Positions 26,878-37,093 of a DNA stretch of 64,000 bases are shown in pieces. The notes under the pieces were generated by a model that was given only the letters and a program-made list of their open reading frames with translations, was not told the origin of the DNA and ran no database searches. The DNA comes from an uncultured Allomuricauda sp. (GTDB lineage Bacteria > Bacteroidota > Bacteroidia > Flavobacteriales > Flavobacteriaceae): NCBI RefSeq assembly GCF_947499585.1, contig NZ_CANMOO010000002.1:434001-498000 (forward strand). Reading direction: 5' to 3'. Position 1 is the stretch's first letter. Every line of letters starts with the position of its first letter. The position numbers and the translations under genes are program-made.

Positions 26878-29616
26878 TTAAAAACTTATTGCCAAATTCA
26901 AAAAATAGGTTCTTCCGTAACCATACCAATATTTAGGCGCAAATGAGGGGGTTCCACTCAAATTATCCTGTTTTAACTGCCCATAGTTTCCGTTTCTGCT
27001 CTGCTCGTAGCCCCCTGATTTAAAAACTTGATCAAAGACATTGTTCACACTCACAAATGCACTAATGTATTTTTTATTGACTATCCATGATTTTCCTCCC
27101 ACTACATTCAATAGATAAAAGCCATCTAGTTTTTGCTGCTTTAAAATACGAGTCACATTTTCATCAGTAGCGTCTGGAAAACGCTCTCCAGTATCAGGAT
27201 CTAACAGAAAACTTTGCGTGCGGGTAATTGTGGAAATATTTATAAAGTTGTTCGCTAAATAATTAGTAGTTGCTCCAATCCACCAATATTTTGGACTCCT
27301 ATATTCTACCCCTAAAGCAAAAGCAGTTTGTGGTCCCTGAGCGAGTTTTAAATCCTTTAACTTGGCAATACCCAAGTCTATATTTCCTTCTGGGTCAATT
27401 AAATCTTCTTCGGCACCTGCTGTATCAAAATTTATATGAACTGAAGGATCACTTGCATAAATATATTCTCCGACGTTTCCGGCCGCGGATAATTTTACAT
27501 TGGCCGAAACCTGATATTCCAACCCTAGCTCTATTCCTTTATGCAGTTTATCCAAAGCTGTGATTACTTCCTGGACAAAATCCGACCCTACACCAGAATT
27601 AACAAAAAAGAAATTGATGTCCGTAGTGTTCTGAAATCGTGTATAGAATGCACTTACTCTTCCTGTTAAATCAGGTAACCGAATGAAATAACTTAAATCT
27701 ATTGTTGTAGTTTTTTCGGTTTGAATTTCTGGAACTATGTCGTTATTTTCCCTTGGATTGATAAATATGTTTTGAAGTGTTGGAGGCTTATTTACGACAG
27801 CACCATTGACGGTCAGCCAATGCCTTCCAGAATAAAAATACGTTACTCCAGATTTAAGCGCGAAACTGGAAAATGAAACTTTCTCGCTATTGCCCAAGGA
27901 ATTTTCAAAAAAACGTTCATTTTGAAATAATCCATTCCGTTGAGCACCAAAACTTGAAAAAGAGCCAGAAACAAAACTCTTCCAGCGTTTAAAGTTTAGT
28001 CCTATTTGGCCAAAACCAACTAAGTGAGTAGCATCTATACTATAATGGTAATTGAATTTTTCTCCGTCAGTTTTTGATGAACTTCCATGAACATCGTTCA
28101 ATGTGTTAGAAAAAGAATCAATGTCTTCATGAAAACTTGCTCCCAACAAATCTTGAATCTCAGCAAAATTTTCAGAAGACAAGGTTTTAAAATTACCCCC
28201 AATGCCCAATTGAATATGCTCATTTAGGTTGTAATCCACAGTACTCGACAATGTAATTTCCCTATTCTCAATTACATCATCATATAGCAAGTAAGCTGCT
28301 TTCCCTTCGTTATACAAATTGGTGTTAGCAGTATATAATCCATTCCATTGAATTTGCGGGTTCTTCAAAAATCCTTCTTCCGCCAAAGAAGCATTGTTGA
28401 AATCTGCTCCTATAGGGCTATTAATATAAAAACTTGGCAAATATCTATAGTAGGTGGGGTCTGGGTTTGGAGCATTATAATAGCCTAATCTACTCCGGGC
28501 ATTGGTTCCAAGCTGATATGCAATTCCCGAAGTCCAAGTCATTTTTTTAGACTGCAGAAAATGATTCAACATAAACAGGGGTTCAAAAATCTCGCGTTCC
28601 CTTGAATTTCTAATTTCTCCATCTTGATTTCCCCAATATGGATTGTATTGATTTCCCAATAAATCAAAAACCTCTTCAGTTATGGCCGCAGAGCGCCCCC
28701 TCCTATTTCTAGCCAAAAGTGAAGTTACGGCCAAAGTATTTTTATCATTTATTTTATACTCCAAAGAGCCAAAAAAAGAATAGGCATCATATAAAGTGCC
28801 ATCAACATAACCAGTATTAGACCATCTTCTTGACGAAGAAAATGTGTAGGCCAATCCATTATTTTTTAATCCTGAATTATAGGTAGCCATTAAACGACTT
28901 CTGTATGTACGATTTGACATAGAGCCTGATAACCTTATTCCCGGTCTTAATCCAGAGGGTCTAGTATTAATGTTGGTATTACCTAGTATCCCTCCAAAAG
29001 TATATGTGTTAACAGACAATGCATTGGTGAATTCCTGATTTCGAATGACATCATTGAGTCCGCCCCAGTTATTCCATTGTGGTCTTCCATCATAAAACTT
29101 GTTCATGGGAATACCATTAAGTAAAACTTGACCATTGCTTGAATCGTAGCCTCTTACCTTAAAGAATGCTTGACCAAAATCAAATGCTGCCCTTTTAAGA
29201 AATATGTCTTTACTGGATTGTAAGATTCCCGACGAACCTGAAATAGTTTCTTCGTCATCAGCAAGTTCCCCATCCGACAAGACAATGAGGTTGTCCGTAT
29301 TTTCTCGAACTATATCTTTTTCTAGGAAAACTTCTCCTAAATCTATGTTCTGTCCATCTAAAGAAATTGCAAAACTCTTGGAAATAAAATCTGGAACAGT
29401 GATTTTTAAAATGTGCTCCCCAACTAGCGAAGTCTCAAATGTAAAATGACCATTTACCCCGGTAAAAGATTCTTTGGAGAAGCCATCCATGGAAACAATG
29501 GCATTCTGAATAGGGCTTTTAGTTCCCTTTTCCTTTACACTTCCAGAAATAATAGTACTTTGACCGTACAGTTGAGCCGCACAGCAGAGTACTAGCAAGA
29601 ACATAGTAGTTCTCAT
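26878..29616 (-). CDS. TonB-dependent receptor with CarboxypepD_reg-like N-terminus
   Basis: 912 residues. The signal peptide (MRTTMFLLVLCCAAQLYGQ) is followed by a carboxypeptidase-regulatory-like beta-sandwich (about 22-105), a plug (about 125-235, with KVRGYDSSNGQVLLNGIPMN), and an outer-membrane barrel ending NLAISF. It takes up a bulky nutrient using TonB energy. The partner lipoprotein gene lies 9 bases downstream. The secreted endonuclease-family gene starts divergently at 29724, which points to nucleic-acid fragments or phosphoesters as cargo (inferred). It is a paralogue of the receptor at 31288, sharing the plug style DSSNGQVLLNG/DTNNSAIMING. Confidence 0.9.
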   Translation of the reverse strand: MRTTMFLLVLCCAAQLYGQSTIISGSVKEKGTKSPIQNAIVSMDGFSKESFTGVNGHFTFETSLVGEHILKITVPDFISKSFAISLDGQNIDLGEVFLEKDIVRENTDNLIVLSDGELADDEETISGSSGILQSSKDIFLKRAAFDFGQAFFKVRGYDSSNGQVLLNGIPMNKFYDGRPQWNNWGGLNDVIRNQEFTNALSVNTYTFGGILGNTNINTRPSGLRPGIRLSGSMSNRTYRSRLMATYNSGLKNNGLAYTFSSSRRWSNTGYVDGTLYDAYSFFGSLEYKINDKNTLAVTSLLARNRRGRSAAITEEVFDLLGNQYNPYWGNQDGEIRNSREREIFEPLFMLNHFLQSKKMTWTSGIAYQLGTNARSRLGYYNAPNPDPTYYRYLPSFYINSPIGADFNNASLAEEGFLKNPQIQWNGLYTANTNLYNEGKAAYLLYDDVIENREITLSSTVDYNLNEHIQLGIGGNFKTLSSENFAEIQDLLGASFHEDIDSFSNTLNDVHGSSSKTDGEKFNYHYSIDATHLVGFGQIGLNFKRWKSFVSGSFSSFGAQRNGLFQNERFFENSLGNSEKVSFSSFALKSGVTYFYSGRHWLTVNGAVVNKPPTLQNIFINPRENNDIVPEIQTEKTTTIDLSYFIRLPDLTGRVSAFYTRFQNTTDINFFFVNSGVGSDFVQEVITALDKLHKGIELGLEYQVSANVKLSAAGNVGEYIYASDPSVHINFDTAGAEEDLIDPEGNIDLGIAKLKDLKLAQGPQTAFALGVEYRSPKYWWIGATTNYLANNFINISTITRTQSFLLDPDTGERFPDATDENVTRILKQQKLDGFYLLNVVGGKSWIVNKKYISAFVSVNNVFDQVFKSGGYEQSRNGNYGQLKQDNLSGTPSFAPKYWYGYGRTYFLNLAISF

Positions 29617-29723
29617 AAGCTAGCTATCGTAGGTTAATTAAATAAGGGTTGGGGTTATTGTCTTTCTTTTTTGTCCGAAAAACAAACAATCTTAACTATT
29701 TTCGATTTAAAATCAAAACCTAC

Positions 29724-30764
29724 ATGCAACTTTTATTTTCCCTAATCGTCCTAACCTGTATTTCATTTACCGCTCATTCCCAAAAAAACTATACGGTAAG
29801 AACCATCGCATTTTATAATGTTGAAAACCTTTTTGACACTACAAACGATTCTTTGACTTTTGATGACGACCGTACTCCAAATGGCAGTTATAACTGGACT
29901 CAAGACAAATACGAAAAGAAAATTGAAAACATCTCAAAGGTCCTTTCAAAAATAGGTGAGGGGACTTCGAAAACATCTCCCGATATTATTGGATTGTGCG
30001 AAATCGAGAAAAGAAGTGTTATTGAAGATTTAATTCACCATCCCAATTTATTGGATAAAGATTATGGGGTTGTCCATTTTGATTCTCCTGACAGACGTGG
30101 TATTGATGTAGCCTTACTCTTTAAAAAAACTGCCTATTTACCAACTTCTTTTAAAAGTCATAGACTGCTTTTATTTGATGATATGTCACAAAGAATTTAT
30201 ACTAGGGACCAACTTGTAGTTGGAGGGATACTGGATAATGAAGAATTTTATTTTATTGTAAACCATTGGCCCTCCAGAAGGGGTGGAGCTACCAAAAGCA
30301 AGCCCAATAGAATTAAAGCTGCCCTATTGAACAAACGTATTATTGATTCCATACAAGGATTAAATTGGAACGCTAAAATCATTAGTATGGGAGATTTTAA
30401 TGATGACCCAAGGGATGATAGCTTAAAAAAAATACTGAGTACTACTGGTAAAGAAAATCAATTGGACAGTTTAGGTCTTTTTAATCCTATGGAAGAGCTC
30501 TTTAAAAAAGGTTATGGGTCATTGGCCTATAGAGATAAATGGAATCTTTTTGACCAATTTTTCATGACTTCAAATTTAATAAACGAAAGCAAGCAAGAAC
30601 ATTCCTTTTGGAAATCTGGAATCTATTCACCACCATATATGAAGACAATCAAAGGTAAATTTAAAGGGTATCCCCTTAGAACATATTCCGGCACTAATTA
30701 TCTAGGAGGATATAGTGACCACTTTCCTGTCTACTTATTTTTACTGAAAGAAAGGGGCTTTTAA
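29724..30764 (+). CDS. Secreted endonuclease/exonuclease/phosphatase-family enzyme
   Basis: 346 residues from the ATG at 29724, which opens a signal peptide (MQLLFSLIVLTCISFTAHSQ); an upstream in-frame start would put 25 residues before it. The EEP fold is complete: AFYNVENLFD, the metal-binding Glu in GLCEIEKRSV, NHWPSRRGG with its catalytic His, SMGDFNDDP (D-x-N), and the terminal YSDHFPVY (S-D-H). The family includes DNases and phosphodiesterases. Its position among a DUF5689 lipoprotein and TonB receptors suggests digestion of extracellular nucleic acid. The stop overlaps that of the convergent membrane-protein gene in a shared TTAA. Confidence 0.88.
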   Translation: MQLLFSLIVLTCISFTAHSQKNYTVRTIAFYNVENLFDTTNDSLTFDDDRTPNGSYNWTQDKYEKKIENISKVLSKIGEGTSKTSPDIIGLCEIEKRSVIEDLIHHPNLLDKDYGVVHFDSPDRRGIDVALLFKKTAYLPTSFKSHRLLLFDDMSQRIYTRDQLVVGGILDNEEFYFIVNHWPSRRGGATKSKPNRIKAALLNKRIIDSIQGLNWNAKIISMGDFNDDPRDDSLKKILSTTGKENQLDSLGLFNPMEELFKKGYGSLAYRDKWNLFDQFFMTSNLINESKQEHSFWKSGIYSPPYMKTIKGKFKGYPLRTYSGTNYLGGYSDHFPVYLFLLKERGF

Positions 30765-31198
30765 TTAAACCACTGCCCCCAAGGAATACGGCTTAAAATA
30801 AATAATAGTCCCAAGCCGTAAAAGACGGCGATACTTTTAAACTTAGCAGCATCTTCTGTCTTTTTCTTATGCCTAGACCAGCCAATGGTAATCAGAACTA
30901 TAGCGATTATATTCATTAAAGGATGTTCTAAAGCCAAAAGGCGTGCAGCAGCATTTAAACCGCCCATACCCAACGTCTGTATCGCTTTTAAACCATTGTC
31001 CGATATAAAATAAAGCAATAGCCCAATCAACAACTGAATATGGCTCAATATCAAGGCAAAAAGACTTACCCTTAGGTCTTTTTCCATGGTAAACTCTTTC
31101 TTACCCAACCATCCCTTTAAGGCATTAAAAACAGCAAGAATTAATATCGCCAATACCACATAGGCAAGATATGAGTGTACGTTTTGTAGAATTTCCAT
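30761..31198 (-). CDS. Four-helix membrane protein with conserved histidines (cytochrome b-like)
   Basis: 145 residues with four predicted membrane helices (YLAYVVLAILILAVFNAL, SLFALILSHIQLLIGLLLYF, LMNIIAIVLITIGW, and a last one ending FILSRIPWGQW). His residues fall in the helices or at their ends (NVHSYLAY, LSHIQLL, LEHPLMN), the spacing of a small di-haem or cytochrome b-like protein; haem binding is inferred. No partner gene identifies its pathway. It shares its stop with the convergent endonuclease-family gene. The upstream terminator at 31238 protects it from the receptor gene. Confidence 0.6.
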   Translation of the reverse strand: MEILQNVHSYLAYVVLAILILAVFNALKGWLGKKEFTMEKDLRVSLFALILSHIQLLIGLLLYFISDNGLKAIQTLGMGGLNAAARLLALEHPLMNIIAIVLITIGWSRHKKKTEDAAKFKSIAVFYGLGLLFILSRIPWGQWFN

Positions 31199-31237
31199 AT
31201 GACTAGTTTGAAGTTTAAAAGTAAGGATTTTGGAACT

Positions 31238-31265
31238 AAAAAACCCTGCCAGATGGCAGGGTTTT
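31238..31265 (-). terminator. Intrinsic terminator after the TonB receptor gene
   Basis: CCCTGCC (31244-31250) pairs with GGCAGGG (31255-31261) around AGAT, flanked by A-run and T-run, so on the minus strand the stem ends in TTTTTT. It ends the receptor transcript at 31288 and can also act weakly in the other direction. Confidence 0.85.
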
Positions 31266-31287
31266 CAATCTTATTATGTGTTGAGAC

Positions 31288-34011
31288 CTAGAAATTGAAT
31301 CTAACGCTGGCATTCCACGTTCTTCCAAAACCAAAGAATACCCTGTTACTAGTATTAATACCTTTGAAAGTGTCATCGCCGTCTTCAGCAAATCTATTGG
31401 TATCAGATTCAGCAATGTAAGTAGTATCCAAAACATTGTTAACATTCAATCTGAAACTCATTGTTTTACTCGCAAATGGCATGCTAAAGAAAAGTCCTGC
31501 GTCCAATAGACCAAAAGAAGGTAATTTCAAAGCTCCATTTTCATCAATATCTGTAGCATCAAATTCGGCATATAGGTTATCGGCAAAACGATATCCAGCA
31601 TCCACGCTCAAATTATCCAATATTTTGAAATCCGCTCCCAGGAAAGCTGTAAACTGCGCAGCATCTCCTACTTTAACGCCATCTAATGGTAAAATAGCTT
31701 CTTGTGCTATTCCATCTATTACGATAGGTGTTTGGTCATTATCAAAAAAGGTTGCTCTTACATCTCCTTTATATTCCCAGTTTCCTACAGATACCATTCC
31801 TGTGAAGGCCAATTTATCGTTTGCTTGAAATCTTGCATCAACTTCTGCTCCTGTATGAACTTGTTTAATTCCTAAAAGATTTGCTGTTCCCCTTACCTCT
31901 TGGGGAGTGTCCTCTAGAAAAGTAACCGTTTCATTTTCAAATCTATCTGCCCAGCTGGTTCTGTATAAGTTGATATTGGCCCTAAAACTTGAACTTCTAA
32001 AACCATATCCTATTTCTGTTCCTATGATTTGTTCGTTAACAAGGTCTGGATTTATCGTATTGCTAAAATTTAAGAAAACAGCATCAAACAAAGGTTGTTT
32101 GGAGTAATACCCTGCATTCACAAAAATATTGTGCTTAGCGTCTATATTCCAGTTAACCCCGGTCTTTACATTCCCTCCAATAATATTCTGAGTATCTGTT
32201 TTCTCAGGTGGAACTTCACCAAACAACTCTTCTCTAGCAAAACCTTGATTAGACAAAGCCCCTTGAGCAAAAGCGGTAATGTTCTCATTAATTTTATACT
32301 CTACTTGACCAAAAGCTCCTAACCAGGTTACATAGCCAATATTGTAGTAATCAATTTTTTGTTCTTCATCTATGTTTCCAAACACCCACCAAGGTTGATT
32401 GGAGCCATATGTTTCAAAAAACAAATTGGATGCCCCTTCACCAAGAGGATTGTTTCTATCGTCTGTTTGCTGATATACATCACCACCCAATCTATTATCT
32501 ACCCTTCTGTAATGAAAGCCTTTATAGCTTCTTATATCAACTCCAAAATCAATCGTAAGCTTTTCATCAATTTTATTGTTGAAATTTGCAAGTATTCCAT
32601 ACCAGTTATGGGAGTTTACAGATGCTCTCCTAGTAATACCATTTGTATTGTTCTCATTGTCATTTCTATCACTATTGTTCACAAAAAGACCATTGATTCG
32701 TTCTCTTGGTGTATCACTAAAGTCTGGAACCAATTGTCCACTGTTATAGGCAACAATATCTTCAACTCTTATTAGACCTTTGTCCGTGCGGGGTAATGCA
32801 AATTGCCTTCTACCGTTAATCTCACCTATTTCACCTGATCCACCACCACGACCGAAAGAGGCATAGGTAGACGTTTCCAAGGTTGTTTTACCACTAAGTT
32901 CCCAAGTCCAGTTTAAACTAATTACAGGTTTGTGATAGAAATTTCTTCTGAAACTGAATTCCTTTCCATCCAAAATACCCCAGTCCTCATTATACCTTCT
33001 ATCCGGCTCACCATCTCCACTACCATATCTAATATGATTGGCAATGGAAGAAGCTCGACTTCTTTGGTGGTGCCATTGCGGAGCACCTGTCACCATAAAT
33101 TCTAAACTATGTTTATCTGTAGTATATCCTAAACCTAAGTAGAAATTGGCTGCTTCGAAATTTGTCCCATCTGCATACATGTTTCCTGCTGTTCTACTCA
33201 ATAGCAAAGAAGCCGAAAATCCATTATCCAACAGTCCAGAAGAATAAGAACCAATAGTTTTTAAATAGTCATCGTTACCAACGGTAGCTCCAAAAGAGCC
33301 TCCTTCTTTATTTTGAGATGTTTTGGTAATGACATTGATTGTACCACCAACAGAAGAAACTGCAAGTTTAGAGGAGCCTAAACCACGTTGAACCTGAATT
33401 GCCGAAGTCACATCTGAGAGACCCGCCCAGTTACTCCAGAAGACCCTTCCGTTTTCCATATCGTTAACCGGCACACCATTAATCATTATGGCAGAATTAT
33501 TGGTATCAAATCCACGAATGTTTACCCTTGCATCTCCAAAACCACCACCTGATTTGGTGGCATAAATAGAAGGAGTAGTATTTAATATCTCAGGAAACTC
33601 TTGAGACCCCAATTTCATTTCTATTTCAGCAGCTTTAATGGTAGAGACTGCAACTGGGGTTTCACGGTCTTTTGCAATGTCCTGAACCCCGACAACAATT
33701 ACTCCTTCTAATTCTTCGGCATCTGGTTCTAAAGATATTGTACCTATACTCCCAGTAGCGTTAAAGGATACATTTTTAGAAATAAATCCGATATAGGAAA
33801 TAATCAACGTGCCAGAGTTTTCAGAAACTTCTAGGGAAAAATTTCCATTAAAATCAGTAGATGTTCCTAGTTCTGTGCCCTGAAGCATCACAGTAGCCCC
33901 TGGAAGGGGGCCGCCTAATTCGCCGTCAACCACCAAACCAGTAATTGTTCCTTGAGAAAACATAATTGTGGATGCGAAAAGGGCCACAATCAATAGATAG
34001 ACTTTTTTCAT
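31288..34011 (-). CDS. TonB-dependent receptor with CarboxypepD_reg-like N-terminus
   Basis: 907 residues. The signal peptide (MKKVYLLIVALFASTIMFSQ) is followed by a regulatory-like domain (GTITGLVVDGELGGPLPGAT, about 21-105), a plug (about 115-240, with INVITKTSQ and RGFDTNNSAIMINGVPVN), and a beta-barrel ending ASVRFNF. It imports an undefined nutrient across the outer membrane. The gene has its own 163-bp upstream region and a terminator after it, so it is probably monocistronic. It is a paralogue of the receptor at 26878, with which it flanks the secreted nuclease gene. No SusD partner is adjacent. Confidence 0.9.
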   Translation of the reverse strand: MKKVYLLIVALFASTIMFSQGTITGLVVDGELGGPLPGATVMLQGTELGTSTDFNGNFSLEVSENSGTLIISYIGFISKNVSFNATGSIGTISLEPDAEELEGVIVVGVQDIAKDRETPVAVSTIKAAEIEMKLGSQEFPEILNTTPSIYATKSGGGFGDARVNIRGFDTNNSAIMINGVPVNDMENGRVFWSNWAGLSDVTSAIQVQRGLGSSKLAVSSVGGTINVITKTSQNKEGGSFGATVGNDDYLKTIGSYSSGLLDNGFSASLLLSRTAGNMYADGTNFEAANFYLGLGYTTDKHSLEFMVTGAPQWHHQRSRASSIANHIRYGSGDGEPDRRYNEDWGILDGKEFSFRRNFYHKPVISLNWTWELSGKTTLETSTYASFGRGGGSGEIGEINGRRQFALPRTDKGLIRVEDIVAYNSGQLVPDFSDTPRERINGLFVNNSDRNDNENNTNGITRRASVNSHNWYGILANFNNKIDEKLTIDFGVDIRSYKGFHYRRVDNRLGGDVYQQTDDRNNPLGEGASNLFFETYGSNQPWWVFGNIDEEQKIDYYNIGYVTWLGAFGQVEYKINENITAFAQGALSNQGFAREELFGEVPPEKTDTQNIIGGNVKTGVNWNIDAKHNIFVNAGYYSKQPLFDAVFLNFSNTINPDLVNEQIIGTEIGYGFRSSSFRANINLYRTSWADRFENETVTFLEDTPQEVRGTANLLGIKQVHTGAEVDARFQANDKLAFTGMVSVGNWEYKGDVRATFFDNDQTPIVIDGIAQEAILPLDGVKVGDAAQFTAFLGADFKILDNLSVDAGYRFADNLYAEFDATDIDENGALKLPSFGLLDAGLFFSMPFASKTMSFRLNVNNVLDTTYIAESDTNRFAEDGDDTFKGINTSNRVFFGFGRTWNASVRFNF

Positions 34012-34174
34012 TTTAACAGTGTTTATTATTTGAATAGCACTGCAAAAGTCTTTTTTTTTAACGTTTGTTATGTTAATTTAATGTTAAAAAAAATATGTCA
34101 AATCATTCTTAATCTAGCACAAACAATTGGTTAACAGTAAGTTGATGTTGAAAATAGTTTTATGAAAACTTAAA

Positions 34175-35812
34175 TCATTTCTTAAAAAAATGCAAAAGAC
34201 TCAAAGTTGAGCTATCATGTTTGCCAATTTCTGAACTTTCAATGTCCTTAAGTATATTTTTGGCAAGCTGCTTACCTAGTTCGACACCCCATTGATCATA
34301 GCTGAAAATGTTCCAAATAATACCTTGAACAAAGATTTTATGCTCGTATAATGCAACCAAAGCTCCAAGGCTTTTTGGATCTAGTTTTTGGATTAAAATC
34401 GTATTGGTGGGTTTATTCCCCTCAAATATTTTGAAAGGTAACAACGATTTTATTTCTTCTTCGGATAGATTTTGTACTTCTAGCTCGTGTTTTACTTCAC
34501 TAGCAGTTTTTCCGTTCATTAAAGCTTCAGTCTGAGCAAAGAAATTGGCCATTAACTTATTATGATGATCGACCTCTCCATGTAGCGATTCTTTATATCC
34601 TATAAAATCTGTTGGGATAAGTTTAGTGCCCTGATGAATCAATTGAAAAAAGGCATGTTGTGAATTTGTTCCAGGCTCTCCCCAAATAATGGTTCCTGTT
34701 TCATAGTTGGTTCTATTCCCAGCCCTATCTATGCTTTTACCATTACTTTCCATAATTCCTTGCTGCAAATACGCAGAAAGACGATTTAGGTATTGAGTAT
34801 AAGGAATTATAGCTTCGGTTTCCGCACCAAAAAAGTTATTGTACCAAACACTGAGTAGCGCCAAAACAACAGGAATGTTTTCTGAAAATGGAGTTTCCTT
34901 AAAATGAACATCCATTTCATTTGCTCCGGATAAAAGCTCATCAAAATTCTTATCCCCTACAGATAATGAAATTGAAAGTCCTACAGCGCTCCATAATGAA
35001 AAACGTCCTCCAACCCAATCCCACATAGGGAATACATTCTCATCTGCAATGCCAAACTCCTTAATTTTTTGGGTATTGGTAGAAACAGCCGCAAAATGTT
35101 TTGCTATATCCTTTTCTGAGCCATGGTTTAAAAACCACTTTTTAATGGTAAGGGCGTTGCTTAACGTTTCTTGCGTGGTAAAGGTTTTGGAAACAACAAC
35201 AAATAAAGTTGTTTCTGGATTTAGTTCTTTTAGGATTTCATGTACATGGTCACCATCTACATTGCTTACAAAGTGCGTTTTTAAATGGTTCTTATAGAAT
35301 TTTAGTGATTCTGTGATCATTGCTGGTCCTAAATCTGACCCTCCAATTCCAATGTTAACAACATCTGTAAAGGTCTTATTAGAATATCCTTTTCTATCTC
35401 CGGAAATTACAGAATCTGAAAAGGCCTTTATTTTTTCCTTTACTTCATAAATTTCTGTGACAATGTTCTTCCCATCGACATAAATCTCGTCTTCCTTTTT
35501 TGCTCTTAAAGCGGTATGCAGTACAGCCCTTCCTTCTGTTTGGTTAATCAATTCACCTCCAAAATACGCTGAGATAGCTTCTTTTAATCCTACTTCATCT
35601 GCTAACTCTAACAGCAGTGATACCGTTTCTTCAGTAATTCTATTTTTTGAATAATCAACTAGAAAATCATTCCAAAGCAATGTGAATTTTTTTCCACGTG
35701 CTGTATCCGAAGCAAACATTTCTCTTAAATGTTCACTCTTTATTTCATTGTAATGATCTGTAAGTTTTCTCCAAGCTTTTGTAGTAGTAGGGTTGATTTT
35801 GGGTAATGCCAT
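34175..35812 (-). CDS. pgi: Glucose-6-phosphate isomerase
   Basis: A 545-residue glycolytic enzyme converting glucose 6-phosphate and fructose 6-phosphate. Family blocks are intact: [30 protein letters not shown] (the SKTFTT phosphate-binding block), [14 protein letters not shown], the catalytic GIMESNGKS Glu, and the [11 protein letters not shown]is block. The length is usual. The stop of the M23 peptidase gene is 1 base upstream on the same strand, so these two genes and the dioxygenase gene before them probably form one transcript. Confidence 0.98.
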   Translation of the reverse strand: MALPKINPTTTKAWRKLTDHYNEIKSEHLREMFASDTARGKKFTLLWNDFLVDYSKNRITEETVSLLLELADEVGLKEAISAYFGGELINQTEGRAVLHTALRAKKEDEIYVDGKNIVTEIYEVKEKIKAFSDSVISGDRKGYSNKTFTDVVNIGIGGSDLGPAMITESLKFYKNHLKTHFVSNVDGDHVHEILKELNPETTLFVVVSKTFTTQETLSNALTIKKWFLNHGSEKDIAKHFAAVSTNTQKIKEFGIADENVFPMWDWVGGRFSLWSAVGLSISLSVGDKNFDELLSGANEMDVHFKETPFSENIPVVLALLSVWYNNFFGAETEAIIPYTQYLNRLSAYLQQGIMESNGKSIDRAGNRTNYETGTIIWGEPGTNSQHAFFQLIHQGTKLIPTDFIGYKESLHGEVDHHNKLMANFFAQTEALMNGKTASEVKHELEVQNLSEEEIKSLLPFKIFEGNKPTNTILIQKLDPKSLGALVALYEHKIFVQGIIWNIFSYDQWGVELGKQLAKNILKDIESSEIGKHDSSTLSLLHFFKK

Positions 35813-35813
35813 T

Positions 35814-37091
35814 TTATGGGTTAAGTGTTACTAGCTTTTCTTCTGGTTCGGGAGTGGGCAAGACATACTCTATACAATCCAATTGCCATTTTTGGGGTGT
35901 TATGTAATCTATATAGGCTACCCTTAAAGAGTCTGCGATAGGCTCCGCTGCTGGTAATTTTTCACGTAATGGGTCAACCTGTCTTCCATTTTTCCAAAAT
36001 CGATAGCAAACATGTGGCCCACCTGTATTTCCTGTCATTCCAACCCAGCCAATTACGTCTCCTTGTCTAACAAATTCGCCTCTTTTTACCTTTTGCTTTT
36101 TCATATGCAAATATTGAGTGCTATAGGTTCCGTTATGCCTGATCTTTACATATTTCCCGTTACCTCCCCTTCTCGTGGACTCTGTTACTGTTCCATCTGC
36201 TGTAGCAATAATTGGGGTTCCTACAGGCGAAGCATAATCTGTTCCCTTATGTGGCCTTACTCTATTGCCATAATATGCGATTCTACGTTTTAGATTGTAT
36301 CTGGATGACAATCTATACCCAAATTTTATTGGAGCTCTTAAAAATGTACTTCTAAGGTTGTTGGCTTCATCATCAAAATAATCGGTGATTTGCTTTAGTG
36401 AATCTGCAACATAAGAAAAAGCATATATAGGTTTGCCTTTATGTTCAAAAAGTGCAGCTTCAATTGGCTCCGCACCAGCATAAATAGAATCATTAATATA
36501 TCTTTCCTTATATATAACTTTAAACTTATCGCCTTTTTCTAATCTAAAGAAATCTATGGTCCACGCATAAATTTCGGAAAGGTTTAATGTAACATTGTAA
36601 TCTATTCCTTGATCCAAAATTGCCTCGGATAGGGATGTTTCTATTATCCCAGAAGCTTCACGTTCAACATATTTTACTTCCTTCCTGCTTTTATAGGCCG
36701 ATACACTATCCCGCAAATCAACTACGGTATAATTGATTCTATCGTTTTGATAAATAAACACTTCGGCTATTTCTGATGTGTCTCTGGATTTTAAGATTAG
36801 ATACGGCTTGCCAACCATAATTTTTCTTACGTCAAACGTGTCTTTAAAATTTTGGGAAACTGTTGCAATTTTAGGGTAGTCCACCTTGTTTTTTAGCATG
36901 AGTTCTCCAAAACTATCCCCATATCTGATGGTATCTTGAACTACCTTAAACTCTTCAAAATTGAAACCAAATTGTTTTACTATTGGTTTCTCAATAGGAT
37001 CTTCTTGTTCCAATTCCTGAACCAAGACTTTTTCTTCTTTACAAGACACTAGGATTAGCAGTGTCAATATTGCCCCAAAAAATTTCTGCAT
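35814..37091 (-). CDS. M23-family lipoprotein metallopeptidase with a Cys zinc ligand
   Basis: 425 residues. The lipobox Cys17 ([10 protein letters not shown]) predicts an anchored periplasmic protein. The C-terminal M23 domain carries H281-x3-D285 in [33 protein letters not shown], and a final motif [10 protein letters not shown]. Where LytM-type enzymes have H-x-H, here H360 is kept and the second position is C362. The residue that normally completes the zinc site is therefore cysteine, which can still bind zinc. Likely a cell-wall endopeptidase or its regulator. The gene lies 2 bases downstream of the tryptophan dioxygenase gene and 1 base upstream of pgi. Confidence 0.88.
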   Translation of the reverse strand: MQKFFGAILTLLILVSCKEEKVLVQELEQEDPIEKPIVKQFGFNFEEFKVVQDTIRYGDSFGELMLKNKVDYPKIATVSQNFKDTFDVRKIMVGKPYLILKSRDTSEIAEVFIYQNDRINYTVVDLRDSVSAYKSRKEVKYVEREASGIIETSLSEAILDQGIDYNVTLNLSEIYAWTIDFFRLEKGDKFKVIYKERYINDSIYAGAEPIEAALFEHKGKPIYAFSYVADSLKQITDYFDDEANNLRSTFLRAPIKFGYRLSSRYNLKRRIAYYGNRVRPHKGTDYASPVGTPIIATADGTVTESTRRGGNGKYVKIRHNGTYSTQYLHMKKQKVKRGEFVRQGDVIGWVGMTGNTGGPHVCYRFWKNGRQVDPLREKLPAAEPIADSLRVAYIDYITPQKWQLDCIEYVLPTPEPEEKLVTLNP

Positions 37092-37093
37092 TA

